Assembly: GCA_003175915.1 (NCBI GenBank)
Contig: PSRH01000002.1
Location: 1-6,019, forward strand
DNA: 6,019 nt
Direction: 5' to 3'
Origin: Candidatus Melainabacteria bacterium
GTDB taxonomy: Bacteria; Cyanobacteriota; Vampirovibrionia; Obscuribacterales; Obscuribacteraceae
The position numbers were made by a program, and so were the translations under genes. This document shows, in pieces, positions 1 to 5,471 of this stretch (its first letter is position 1; each line of letters begins with the position of its first letter). Under the pieces are notes generated by a model. It saw nothing but the letters and a program-made list of their open reading frames with translations. It did not search any database and was not told the DNA's origin.

Positions 1-749
1 GCAAATGGGCGCGTTCCGAGCGACATTGGGGGCCGGAAGACAAAGATTACTACTACAAGCGCTATAAGGCTGACGGTTCTGCCGTCATTGAGTCGATTCC
101 CCGCAACGAAAGTGCTTTGCTTGATGTCAGAGCCGGAACATCACAAGTTTTTGTAAACCAGGTGATCGCTGAGTTGAGCACTTATCCCCGCCCAGTAATT
201 GAGGCGATGCGAGAAGGCGGCGTGAAGATCGTTCTGACGCCACATCTCGTTAACTATGACCCTACAGTCCGAAGCAAGGAGAGTCGTAGCCAGCCTGGCA
301 ACACGGCCGTATCAGCCGCAATATACTACAGCGATAAGAAGCACATTGTTTTAAGTGAAAACTACGAGCGCGATGGCTTTTCGTACAGAAGTCCGAACCC
401 CGGCGGCGGTCTTGCCCACGAAGTTGGCCACGCTTTGGATAGCGAAGGGATGTTCACAAGCATCTCAGACAAATTCAATATTGCCTTCGAAAGGGATCTA
501 AAGAAATTAGGTCCCGCCGATCGCGCGCGTTTCACCTATATCACTGCCTCTGCTGACTCTGCGCATCCGAAGCAATACAGAATCCGAAGGGAAGAAGCAA
601 CGGCAGAACTGACGGCTGCCGCTCTTGCCCATAAGGTTGCCGGCCCTTACACGGCAGAAGATTTGCGCAAAACATTCCCTGAATCGTACGAGGCCATTGC
701 TGAAATGCTTAGAACCAGAAGATTGCTACGCCGCATCGAGGACACGTAA
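1..749 (+). CDS. ATLF-like zinc metallopeptidase, C-terminal part (5' truncated by window)
   Basis: The frame is open from base 3, so the gene begins before the window; the first usable internal start (TTG at 117) is probably not the real one. About 248 residues are visible. The motif HEVGHALD, encoded from base 417, is the zinc-binding HExxH helix. About 55 residues further on, the stretch REEATAEL supplies a glutamate (codon 594-596) at the place of the third zinc ligand, followed four residues later by another Glu. The same E-x3-E pattern follows HEFGHAVD in anthrax lethal factor (Glu735 and Glu739). The preceding stretch, with VKIVLTPHLVNYDP and a strand before the HExxH, also resembles bacterial ATLF-domain proteins. 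By family it should be a zinc endopeptidase. Substrate and location are unknown because the N-terminus, where any signal peptide would lie, is outside the window. It may be a self-contained enzyme or the last domain of a larger protein. The family call is firm; the function is inferred. Confidence 0.82.
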   Translation, partial: KWARSERHWGPEDKDYYYKRYKADGSAVIESIPRNESALLDVRAGTSQVFVNQVIAELSTYPRPVIEAMREGGVKIVLTPHLVNYDPTVRSKESRSQPGNTAVSAAIYYSDKKHIVLSENYERDGFSYRSPNPGGGLAHEVGHALDSEGMFTSISDKFNIAFERDLKKLGPADRARFTYITASADSAHPKQYRIRREEATAELTAAALAHKVAGPYTAEDLRKTFPESYEAIAEMLRTRRLLRRIEDT

Positions 750-899
750 GCATAAGATAAGATCTTGTCTCTCTAGCGAAAAAATATTCACCGGCGTGGA
801 AATGATTTGGGCTGGATAAAACGAAGCAAACTAGTTAATGTGAATAGAGATTTGCATGAACTTTTCAAGTAGCAGGTAGTCGAGAACGAGTGATCGAAC

Positions 900-1682
900 A
901 TGAACTCAAAAACCAGCCATTCGGTGGACAATACAACCTGCTCTCTAGAGCAAGAATTTGCTCAGCTATCTGAGAAACACATGAAGCGGATTTTCGGAGC
1001 ATATCAAGCTTGCTTCCTGCTGCTCGACACAACACGCGAACAATATTTTCGCTATAACCCAGAGTTTTGTGGCAAGCGCATGTCTCCTTGCTCCACGTTC
1101 AAGATTTTCAACTCCCTGGTGGGACTCGAAACTGGTGTGATAGAAAACGAAAATAGCTCGATGAAATGGGATGGTACCGAACATTCTATCGGCCCCTGGA
1201 ACAGGGATCACACTCTGCAATCAGCAATAACCAACTCAGTCGTCTGGTATTTTCAACGCCTGGCTTCTACCGTCGGAGAGAAGCGGATGAAGGAATACAT
1301 CAGCAAGGCGCACTTTGGCAATGAAGATATTTCCGGTGGCATTACTCAATTCTGGTTGGGAAGTACACTAAAGATTTCTGCAGACGAACAAGTCACCTTT
1401 TTGAAGGCGCTCGTCGGCGATAAGCTTCCTTTCTCCAAACGGTCCATGGCTATCGTGAGAGGATTGCTGAGGCTTGACCAAACTCAAAAAGGTACGCTCT
1501 ATGGCAAGACTGGTTCGGACGGCGATAATGGGAAATTCACCCTCGGTTGGTTCGTTGGTTACGTCGTTCAACCGGAAAGAATCTACGTCTTTGCTACAAA
1601 TATTCAGGCGAACGATGATGCCGGGGGTAGAAAGGCCCGCGAGCTGACCGAAAAAATACTTGCAGAGGCTGGGCTTATTTAG
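900..1682 (+). CDS. Class D (OXA-type) serine beta-lactamase lacking an evident signal peptide
   Basis: This 260-residue protein has the full class D motif set in order: STFK at 65-68 (nucleophile Ser65 and the Lys68 that is normally carboxylated), SVV at 113-115, FGN at 139-141 (the YGN motif), FWL with Trp152 matching Trp154 of OXA-10, KTG at 203-205, and GWFVGY at 216-221. Spacing and flanking sequence (IFNSLVGLETGVI, NEDISGGITQFWL) follow OXA-10 closely, so hydrolysis of beta-lactams by an acyl-serine mechanism is expected. Total length is near that of OXA-10, but the first ~33 residues are hydrophilic with no membrane segment. An in-frame TGA at 891-893 rules out any earlier start, and no other frame just upstream encodes a leader. 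Export is therefore unclear. Cys64 directly precedes the catalytic serine. The ribosome binding site is weak (GAGAACGAG just upstream). The gene stands alone; no mobile element is visible near it. The spectrum of activity cannot be read from sequence. Confidence 0.93.
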   Translation: MNSKTSHSVDNTTCSLEQEFAQLSEKHMKRIFGAYQACFLLLDTTREQYFRYNPEFCGKRMSPCSTFKIFNSLVGLETGVIENENSSMKWDGTEHSIGPWNRDHTLQSAITNSVVWYFQRLASTVGEKRMKEYISKAHFGNEDISGGITQFWLGSTLKISADEQVTFLKALVGDKLPFSKRSMAIVRGLLRLDQTQKGTLYGKTGSDGDNGKFTLGWFVGYVVQPERIYVFATNIQANDDAGGRKARELTEKILAEAGLI

Positions 1683-1708
1683 CCGGTAAAGCACTCGTCA
1701 GGTCGGCC

Positions 1709-2788
1709 TTATAAAGGCGGCATGGTAGCGTGGATTTTCTGTCTACTTCCTTTGGTAAGTCCGGCGGCGCGATCATAAAGTATCTGCGCCTTTCGCTCGA
1801 GCTCGCTGTCTCCTGAGGAACGGGCCCGTTCTATGTGTCTGTATCCTTTGGCCCATTCTTTCAGCGTTCTTGCTAGAGCTTTCGGTTTAGTGGGAATGCT
1901 AAAGTAAATCTCGGCTGCTTTATCCGGATTGCCTGAGAAATCCAGCGCCGTAGCCAACCCTAATTTTGTTTCGTTCATAGTCTCTTCAGGAAGGGCCGGA
2001 AGCGCTTTCAGGATCGCCAGCGCTTTGTCATAGGTTTTGATCGCAGGTGTGTAACGCTGCTCGTTCTGGTAAGAGTTCGCCATTACTGTTAGCAAATGTG
2101 CACTATTTGCATCCTTTGGTAGGCGTAGTGCAGCATCATGAACGGCTGCGCCATAAAGCAGAAAGCATGTTGAGCCCTCGCCGGCCTTTTCACATGCGAG
2201 TCCTCTGCGAAAGCATTTTTGAAAAAAGTTTGCTCCCTCCTTGTAAGCTGCAGCTATACTCCCACCAAAAATCTGACCATCTATTCCGTCCTTATCAGCC
2301 TCGTCCAAGAATTGCTTGGCAAGTTCTTGTTTTCCGCGTAACTTGTAGAACTCAGCTAGCTGATATTTAAACTGGCAAGAACCATAACTATGCTTTCCTA
2401 TCTCCAGTGCTCGTCTATAGAGAGATTCTGCTTCGGCGAACCTGCCTTTCAATTCGAACAAAAAACCCAAATTCTCCATTTCATAAGCTATCCACTGCGT
2501 CTGGTTCGGAAATTGATCCTTGCACAGGTGCTGAACAATCGGTGCAGCCTCTGCAAACTTGTCGGACATGACTAAAGCAGCAGCAAGTCCGATGTACCGA
2601 GAACAAGTCTCTTTCGAGCTTATCGCGTCCGACGAATTTGGCTGACTCAAAATCTTGATGGCTGTGGTTGTCTCGCCAGCCCAAAGAGCATCAAAACCAT
2701 CTTGCCCGGTTGCTGCCAATGCCATTGAGCAACAAAGCAGTGTGCAAACCATCAGTAGGTTGCCAGGTAAAAAACCAATCGATTTCAT
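1709..2788 (-). CDS. Exported TPR-repeat protein
   Basis: This 359-residue protein starts with a standard signal peptide: Lys2, a hydrophobic core at about 10-23, and a predicted cleavage after ALA at 23-25. The start is supported by GGGAG nine bases upstream. TPR-like helix pairs are visible. The best is residues 99-131, with the Leu-Gly, Phe-Ala and Ala-Leu pattern typical of TPRs (LGFLFELKGRFAEAESLYRRAL). Weaker copies lie at about 138-166 (AEFYKLRGKQELAKQFLDEA), 232-262 (ANSYQNEQRYTPAIKTYDKALAIL) and 274-297. Eight cysteines lie in the mature part, several within 190-210 (C192, C199, C208), which could form disulfides outside the cytoplasm or resemble a Sel1-like segment. TPRs usually hold protein partners; none can be named here. 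The gene is convergent with the beta-lactamase and divergent from the ArsR gene, sharing an 84-base upstream region with the latter. Confidence 0.85.
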   Translation of the reverse strand: MKSIGFLPGNLLMVCTLLCCSMALAATGQDGFDALWAGETTTAIKILSQPNSSDAISSKETCSRYIGLAAALVMSDKFAEAAPIVQHLCKDQFPNQTQWIAYEMENLGFLFELKGRFAEAESLYRRALEIGKHSYGSCQFKYQLAEFYKLRGKQELAKQFLDEADKDGIDGQIFGGSIAAAYKEGANFFQKCFRRGLACEKAGEGSTCFLLYGAAVHDAALRLPKDANSAHLLTVMANSYQNEQRYTPAIKTYDKALAILKALPALPEETMNETKLGLATALDFSGNPDKAAEIYFSIPTKPKALARTLKEWAKGYRHIERARSSGDSELERKAQILYDRAAGLTKGSRQKIHATMPPL

Positions 2789-2797
2789 GCTCTTGGG

Positions 2798-2802
2798 CTC
2801 CC
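2798..2802 (-). promoter_or_regulatory. Ribosome binding site of the exported TPR gene
   Basis: On the minus strand this reads GGGAG, nine bases before the ATG at 2788. It fixes the start that gives the protein a complete signal peptide. Confidence 0.7.
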
Positions 2803-2815
2803 GGATAAAATACGA

Positions 2816-2833
2816 TAAATAGTATAGTATTTA
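2816..2833. promoter_or_regulatory. Candidate operator: TAAATA-N6-TATTTA inverted repeat
   Basis: Perfect 6-bp arms (TAAATA and TATTTA) flank a 6-base centre (GTATAG). The site ends four bases before the -35 box of the ArsR promoter. AT-rich interrupted palindromes of this size are typical ArsR-family binding sites, and the position between two divergent genes would allow control of both. The base composition here is very AT-rich, so a chance repeat is possible. Confidence 0.4.
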
Positions 2834-2837
2834 AGCA

Positions 2838-2866
2838 TTGACTTAATTAAGCTGATACTTTATTAT
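2838..2866 (+). promoter_or_regulatory. Sigma-70-type promoter of the ArsR-SRPBCC operon
   Basis: The -35 box TTGACT (2838-2843) and the -10 box TATTAT (2861-2866) are separated by the optimal 17 bases. Each differs from consensus at one position. Counting from the -10 box, the predicted transcription start falls on base 2873, the A of the ArsR ATG. No Shine-Dalgarno sequence precedes that ATG, which agrees with a leaderless transcript. The perfect palindrome CTTAATTAAG (2842-2851) overlaps the -35 box and spacer. Its centre is 22 bp, two helical turns, from the centre of the inverted repeat at 2816-2833, a plausible arrangement for repression by a dimeric regulator. Confidence 0.7.
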
Positions 2867-2872
2867 GCCCAT

Positions 2873-3208
2873 ATGACTGATTTGGATGGATTAGCGGCAT
2901 TAGCCGATCCGTGCAGGCAGAAGATCGTTGAAATGCTAGCAGATGGCGAGCTATCCGCCGGCGATATTGCCAAGCACTTTGACGTCAGCGCATCGGCCGT
3001 ATCTCAACACCTGAAGGTGTTGCGCGAAGCGAGAGTTTTACGCGTTCGGGTTGAAGGGCAACGCAGAGTCTATCAAATTAACCCGGACGCGTTCGAGGAA
3101 ATAGCTGACTGGATTAACAGGGTGAGGCGATTTTGGACGGCAAAGTTGAATGTATTGGAAGATCGGCTCGTTCAGAAAGCTCAAAACAAACGGAGAAGAA
3201 AAACATGA
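2873..3208 (+). CDS. ArsR/SmtB-family transcriptional regulator (SRPBCC-linked type)
   Basis: This 111-residue protein is a small winged-helix repressor of full family length. It opens with the typical LADPCRQKIVEMLADGELSAGDIA helix pair. The recognition helix is near residues 39-53 (SASAVSQHLKVLREA), and a beta wing follows at about 57-69 (LRVRVEGQRRVYQI). The C-terminal helix (FWTAKLNVLEDRL) matches ArsR proteins that sit beside AHSA1/SRPBCC genes. The metal-site motif ELCVCDL is absent and there is a single cysteine (Cys14), so it is probably not a classical arsenic or zinc sensor; its inducer is unknown. The stop overlaps the start of the next gene by four bases (ATGA), indicating translational coupling. 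The mRNA may be leaderless. Autorepression through palindromes around its promoter is inferred. Confidence 0.93.
   Translation: MTDLDGLAALADPCRQKIVEMLADGELSAGDIAKHFDVSASAVSQHLKVLREARVLRVRVEGQRRVYQINPDAFEEIADWINRVRRFWTAKLNVLEDRLVQKAQNKRRRKT
3192..3195 (+). promoter_or_regulatory. Ribosome binding site deciding the SRPBCC start
   Basis: GGAG lies nine bases before the ATG at 3205. This favours that start over the earlier in-frame start at 3133, which would overlap the ArsR gene by 76 bases and add residues unrelated to the SRPBCC fold. Confidence 0.75.
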
Positions 3209-3978
3209 GCGACATGGGACAGATAGTAAACTCTCACACCGTTCGTTTTGAAAGACGCTTTCCGGGTCCAATCGAAAAGGTCTGGAACTATTTTGCCACC
3301 AAAGAAGGCCTTGGTGAATGGTTGTGCCCTGACGCAACTATAGATCCCAGACTCGGCGGACGCATTGAGCTGCGCTTTGCGAATTCGCCCTGCAACACCA
3401 CTTGTTGCATTCGCGGGATTATCAGCGAATTTGATCCGCCACGGTTGATAGCATTCTCCTGGAATGATACGAAAAATGATCTCACATCAACCGTCAGGTT
3501 TGAACTTGAGCAGATTGGCGACGAGGTACGACTCATACTGACGCATAGCCGCATTGCTCCAGACTTTATGCCGAAAGTGGCAGCTGGCTGGCATTCACAC
3601 TTGGAGCATTTGCTTGCAGCCTCACGTTCAGAGAAGCCACCGGAACACGAGGCACTATATATGGCTCTCCTTAAGAAATACTCTGCGGCACTCACCGGAA
3701 TCGTTGTCTCCGCCGCTATATCACCGGCAATATGTTCTTCGACTGATCTCGCCTTGAAGTCCCTATGTGATCAAAGACAGCAGCTACTAATTCAGTACGA
3801 CCGAACCTGGAAAGCCGCTGATGAATTAGAAGGTCAGATTGATTCGCTGAAGCACCAACTTCATGCAGACAAAAAACATACAAACGCCAATGTCGAACAT
3901 ACCCTCAAGCGTACCTATGATGACTTGCGACGTATCGAGCAAGACATACGCGATCTTGATAAGGCGTCGGTCAAATGA
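3205..3978 (+). CDS. AHSA1-type SRPBCC protein with a C-terminal hydrophobic and coiled-coil extension
   Basis: The protein has 257 residues. Residues 10-160 form an AHSA1/activator-of-Hsp90-like START-fold (SRPBCC) domain: VRFERRFPGPIEKVWNYFATKEGLGEWL at the start, LGGRIELRF, EFDPPRLIAFSW, and the closing helix AAGWHSHLEHLLAA. Members bind hydrophobic ligands in a deep cavity; the ligand here is unknown. Such proteins usually end soon after a helix like ALLKKYSAAL (154-163). This one continues for about 95 residues: a modestly hydrophobic segment (about 161-178) and then a charged, heptad-like helix region (182-255) likely to form a coiled coil. An internal ATG (codon 153, base 3661) has a ribosome binding site and would start a signal-peptide-like sequence, so the gene may be a fusion or encode two products. 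Cysteines cluster at 63, 67 and 68. It forms an operon with the upstream ArsR gene and converges with the DUF1264 gene six bases away. Confidence 0.88.
   Translation: MSDMGQIVNSHTVRFERRFPGPIEKVWNYFATKEGLGEWLCPDATIDPRLGGRIELRFANSPCNTTCCIRGIISEFDPPRLIAFSWNDTKNDLTSTVRFELEQIGDEVRLILTHSRIAPDFMPKVAAGWHSHLEHLLAASRSEKPPEHEALYMALLKKYSAALTGIVVSAAISPAICSSTDLALKSLCDQRQQLLIQYDRTWKAADELEGQIDSLKHQLHADKKHTNANVEHTLKRTYDDLRRIEQDIRDLDKASVK
3649..3652 (+). promoter_or_regulatory. Possible internal ribosome binding site inside the SRPBCC gene
   Basis: GAGG lies eight bases before the in-frame ATG at 3661. Translation from there would give a 105-residue product starting MALLKKYSAALTGIVV, which looks like a signal peptide. 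A four-base match can occur by chance, so this is suggestive only. Confidence 0.3.
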
Positions 3979-3984
3979 AAAGCG

Positions 3985-4581
3985 CTAGAACATTGGATCC
4001 AATTTGCGGGCGGCAACGCTCTGCTTAGTTTTCGCGCTTATCTTATTGGGCTCAACATTCCACATAAGTACCGGCTCTCCCATCGGCACCGAATCGCTTA
4101 GATTCGGCCACACTTGCCAGGTCTTTCCGTGCGTGGAACGTAGAGTGGAAAGGATCGACTTTTCCTCTTCGTCCTTCAGTCCAGGCAGAATCAACAGCTT
4201 TTCATCCACTTCCGAGTCATGTGCGTGCCAGTATTTTTGCTCACTCGCGGGAAGGGTCTGAAACAGCTTGTCAGTAATCACATACTCAACACCGATGATT
4301 CGTGCGTTGGCTCCGTTGCCATCATACAAAAGACACTGGAATAGATCAGGGTTCACTTGCTTGCAGTAATGCGCGGTCCGGATCTGCTTCTGTGCCTCAC
4401 CAGTCAAATTCTTTTCTTTTCTGTACGTATGAAATCCATCCAGGTACATGCAGATTTGTTTGATTGGTGTGAAATCCTGGGCCGTTGTGCAAGGCTTACT
4501 TCCGGTTTCCCCGGCCCAGACAGATGGCATCATAAACATTGAACATGTCAACATGGCGCCAAAGGCGACTAATTTCTTCAT
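3985..4581 (-). CDS. Exported DUF1264 (OBAP-like) protein
   Basis: The protein has 198 residues from the ATG at 4581. That start gives a clean signal peptide (Lys2-Lys3, hydrophobic core to about 20, cleavage after VWA at 21-23) and has AGAGGGG eight bases upstream. An in-frame start at 4671 would bury the signal peptide behind 30 residues and is rejected. The mature part carries the DUF1264 signature in order: AHYCKQVNPDLFQCLLYD (70-87), ARIIGVEYVITDKLFQTLP (93-111), WHAHDSEV (118-125), HGKTWQVW (151-158) and PMGEPVLMW (166-174). Plant members are the oil-body-associated proteins (OBAP); bacterial members have no established biochemical role. Conserved His and Cys residues (His71, Cys73, Cys83, His119, His121) are retained. 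The signal peptide places it outside the cytoplasm. It lies 134 bases downstream of another exported-protein gene on the same strand; co-transcription is possible but not shown. Confidence 0.88.
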   Translation of the reverse strand: MKKLVAFGAMLTCSMFMMPSVWAGETGSKPCTTAQDFTPIKQICMYLDGFHTYRKEKNLTGEAQKQIRTAHYCKQVNPDLFQCLLYDGNGANARIIGVEYVITDKLFQTLPASEQKYWHAHDSEVDEKLLILPGLKDEEEKSILSTLRSTHGKTWQVWPNLSDSVPMGEPVLMWNVEPNKISAKTKQSVAARKLDPMF

Positions 4582-4589
4582 GCACCGTA

Positions 4590-4596
4590 CCCCTCT
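4590..4596 (-). promoter_or_regulatory. Ribosome binding site deciding the DUF1264 start
   Basis: On the minus strand this reads AGAGGGG, eight bases before the ATG at 4581. It supports the shorter 198-residue reading with an N-terminal signal peptide. Confidence 0.75.
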
Positions 4597-4608
4597 GGTG
4601 AATTGTGC

Positions 4609-4633
4609 GCTGAGTTTATCAGGCGCGCTCAGC
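4609..4633. repeat. Short inverted repeat upstream of the DUF1264 gene
   Basis: GCTGAG (4609-4614) and CTCAGC (4628-4633) are perfect 6-bp arms around a 13-base loop. They lie 28-52 bases before the DUF1264 start codon, in its leader or promoter. The site is too short to assign a role. Confidence 0.3.
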
Positions 4634-4715
4634 CGTATGATTAGCATCTTCCAATTTCCAAGGTTCCACAATTTTCGTAAAAACCTGAACCGTCAAAAAC
4701 GCTGAAAGCCGGTGC

Positions 4716-5324
4716 TCAAGTCGGATCCCTCAACTTCACCGAGGCATTTGAGATGTAGATTCGCAAAACGATGGCTGCGGACCTGTTGGGATTCGGCTTG
4801 ATCGCATCAATCACTCCGAATATTGAGGCAAATTCCGCATCGTGACCTTCGAGTTTAAAGACATTTTTCAGCTTTATGAACTCGAAATCGTGGATTGTTG
4901 TCCCCGCCTTGTTTGTCGCAGCTACGAATAACTGTCCCTTGGTATCCTTAGGCTCACAAATGAAATTCAGGTCTCCTGGTTTTGGAGCAACTGCTATTTG
5001 CCGATAGGGAAGAACAATTTCCTTTCCAACCAAATCCTTCGTGATTGCTGATAACTGGTCGTAAGACATCTTCCCTTCGGAGACTTTTCCCGCGGCGGTG
5101 TACAAGAAAATATAGCGAAGCCTTGGTAATCGATCATCGCTTTCCTTGAGCTCCTTCAGGTACTTTGCTGCCAGATCAAATCCCTGGTTCCAATCTTCAT
5201 TGCCCGTCGCATTTAGCAGCGTTTCCCATTGCGTATCGGTCACTTCGCCGCAGGATTTTTGCAGTTGAAAAATCGAGAAAAAGCAAAGAACGCCAAGAAC
5301 ACACGCCCGAATAACTGCCCGCAT
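4716..5324 (-). CDS. Exported protein of unknown family
   Basis: I do not recognise this 202-residue protein. It begins MRAVIRACVLGVLCFF, a likely signal peptide (Arg2 and Arg6, hydrophobic core at 8-20); the cleavage site is unclear, near 23-28. The start is supported by GGGAG nine bases upstream. Residues 30-95 are rich in helix formers (WNQGFDLAAKYLKELKESDDRLPRLRYIFLYTAAGKVSEGKMSYDQLSAI) and read like a TPR-like helix pair. Residues 100-198 look strand-rich, with alternating hydrophobic residues (GQLFVAATNK, AAIVLRIYISNASVKL). Only Cys25 and Cys123 could lie in the mature protein. The start is 31 bases from a strong inverted repeat (5355-5383) that may regulate it. It is followed on the same strand by the DUF1264 gene after 134 bases, and both products are predicted to be exported. 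Confidence 0.8.
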   Translation of the reverse strand: MRAVIRACVLGVLCFFSIFQLQKSCGEVTDTQWETLLNATGNEDWNQGFDLAAKYLKELKESDDRLPRLRYIFLYTAAGKVSEGKMSYDQLSAITKDLVGKEIVLPYRQIAVAPKPGDLNFICEPKDTKGQLFVAATNKAGTTIHDFEFIKLKNVFKLEGHDAEFASIFGVIDAIKPNPNRSAAIVLRIYISNASVKLRDPT

Positions 5325-5354
5325 TGGTTTGATCTCCCGGCACCAGATAAGAAC

Positions 5355-5383
5355 GCGACAATTTTAAACCACAAAATTGTCGC
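5355..5383. repeat. Perfect 11-bp inverted repeat, candidate operator or leader hairpin
   Basis: GCGACAATTTT (5355-5365) and AAAATTGTCGC (5373-5383) are exact reverse complements around a 7-base spacer. The repeat lies 31-59 bases upstream of the start at 5324 on the minus strand, between its ribosome binding site and any promoter. Neither strand has a T-run after the stem, so it is not a standard terminator. A minus-strand TAAAAT that could be a -10 box overlaps the inner edge of one arm (5361-5366), but there is no good -35 box. A regulator binding site or an RNA hairpin are the main options. Confidence 0.7.
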
Positions 5384-5445
5384 TTATGACGGACGATTTT
5401 GTGCCGTTAAAAGGGTTGTCACGTAGTTCAACTTGTCTGAATGAT

Positions 5446-5471
5446 CGAGCAGTGCCGTGCTCGGTTATAAT
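5446..5471 (+). promoter_or_regulatory. Short inverted repeat next to a TATAAT box
   Basis: CGAGCA (5446-5451) and TGCTCG (5458-5463) are perfect 6-bp arms around 6 bases. A consensus -10 hexamer TATAAT follows at 5466-5471. No acceptable -35 box or extended -10 is seen, and no gene follows on this strand apart from a 15-codon open frame at 5514-5561. Promoter activity is doubtful. Confidence 0.25.

Noticed and set aside
755..770. Near-palindrome AGATAAGATCTTGTCT just after the protease stop codon as a terminator
   Set aside because: The stem would be six pairs including a G-T pair, with a 4-base loop, and no T-run follows it. It is too weak to call.
750..899. Promoter for the beta-lactamase in the preceding intergenic gap
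   Set aside because: TTGGGC at 807-812 is the best -35-like hexamer, but no acceptable -10 box lies at 16-18 bases. A promoter must exist nearby or upstream but cannot be located with confidence.
1706..1718. GCCTT-ATA-AAGGC hairpin at the junction of the beta-lactamase and TPR genes as a bidirectional terminator
   Set aside because: The stem has only five pairs, with no T-run on either side, and overlaps the TPR stop codon.
2047..2370. 107-codon open frame on the plus strand opposite the TPR gene
   Set aside because: It is antisense to a well-supported coding region and has no recognisable domain or start signal.
3133..3204. N-terminal extension of the SRPBCC gene from an earlier in-frame start
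   Set aside because: It would overlap the ArsR coding region by 76 bases. The ATG at 3205 has GGAG nine bases upstream and the usual ATGA overlap, and the SRPBCC fold begins right after it.
3288..3695. 135-codon open frame on the minus strand opposite the SRPBCC gene
   Set aside because: The SRPBCC frame has clear family motifs; the opposite frame has low-complexity, Ser-rich content and no family resemblance.
4582..4671. Longer reading of the DUF1264 gene from the ATG at 4671
   Set aside because: It would place 30 unrelated residues before a well-formed signal peptide, and the ribosome binding site AGAGGGG serves the ATG at 4581.
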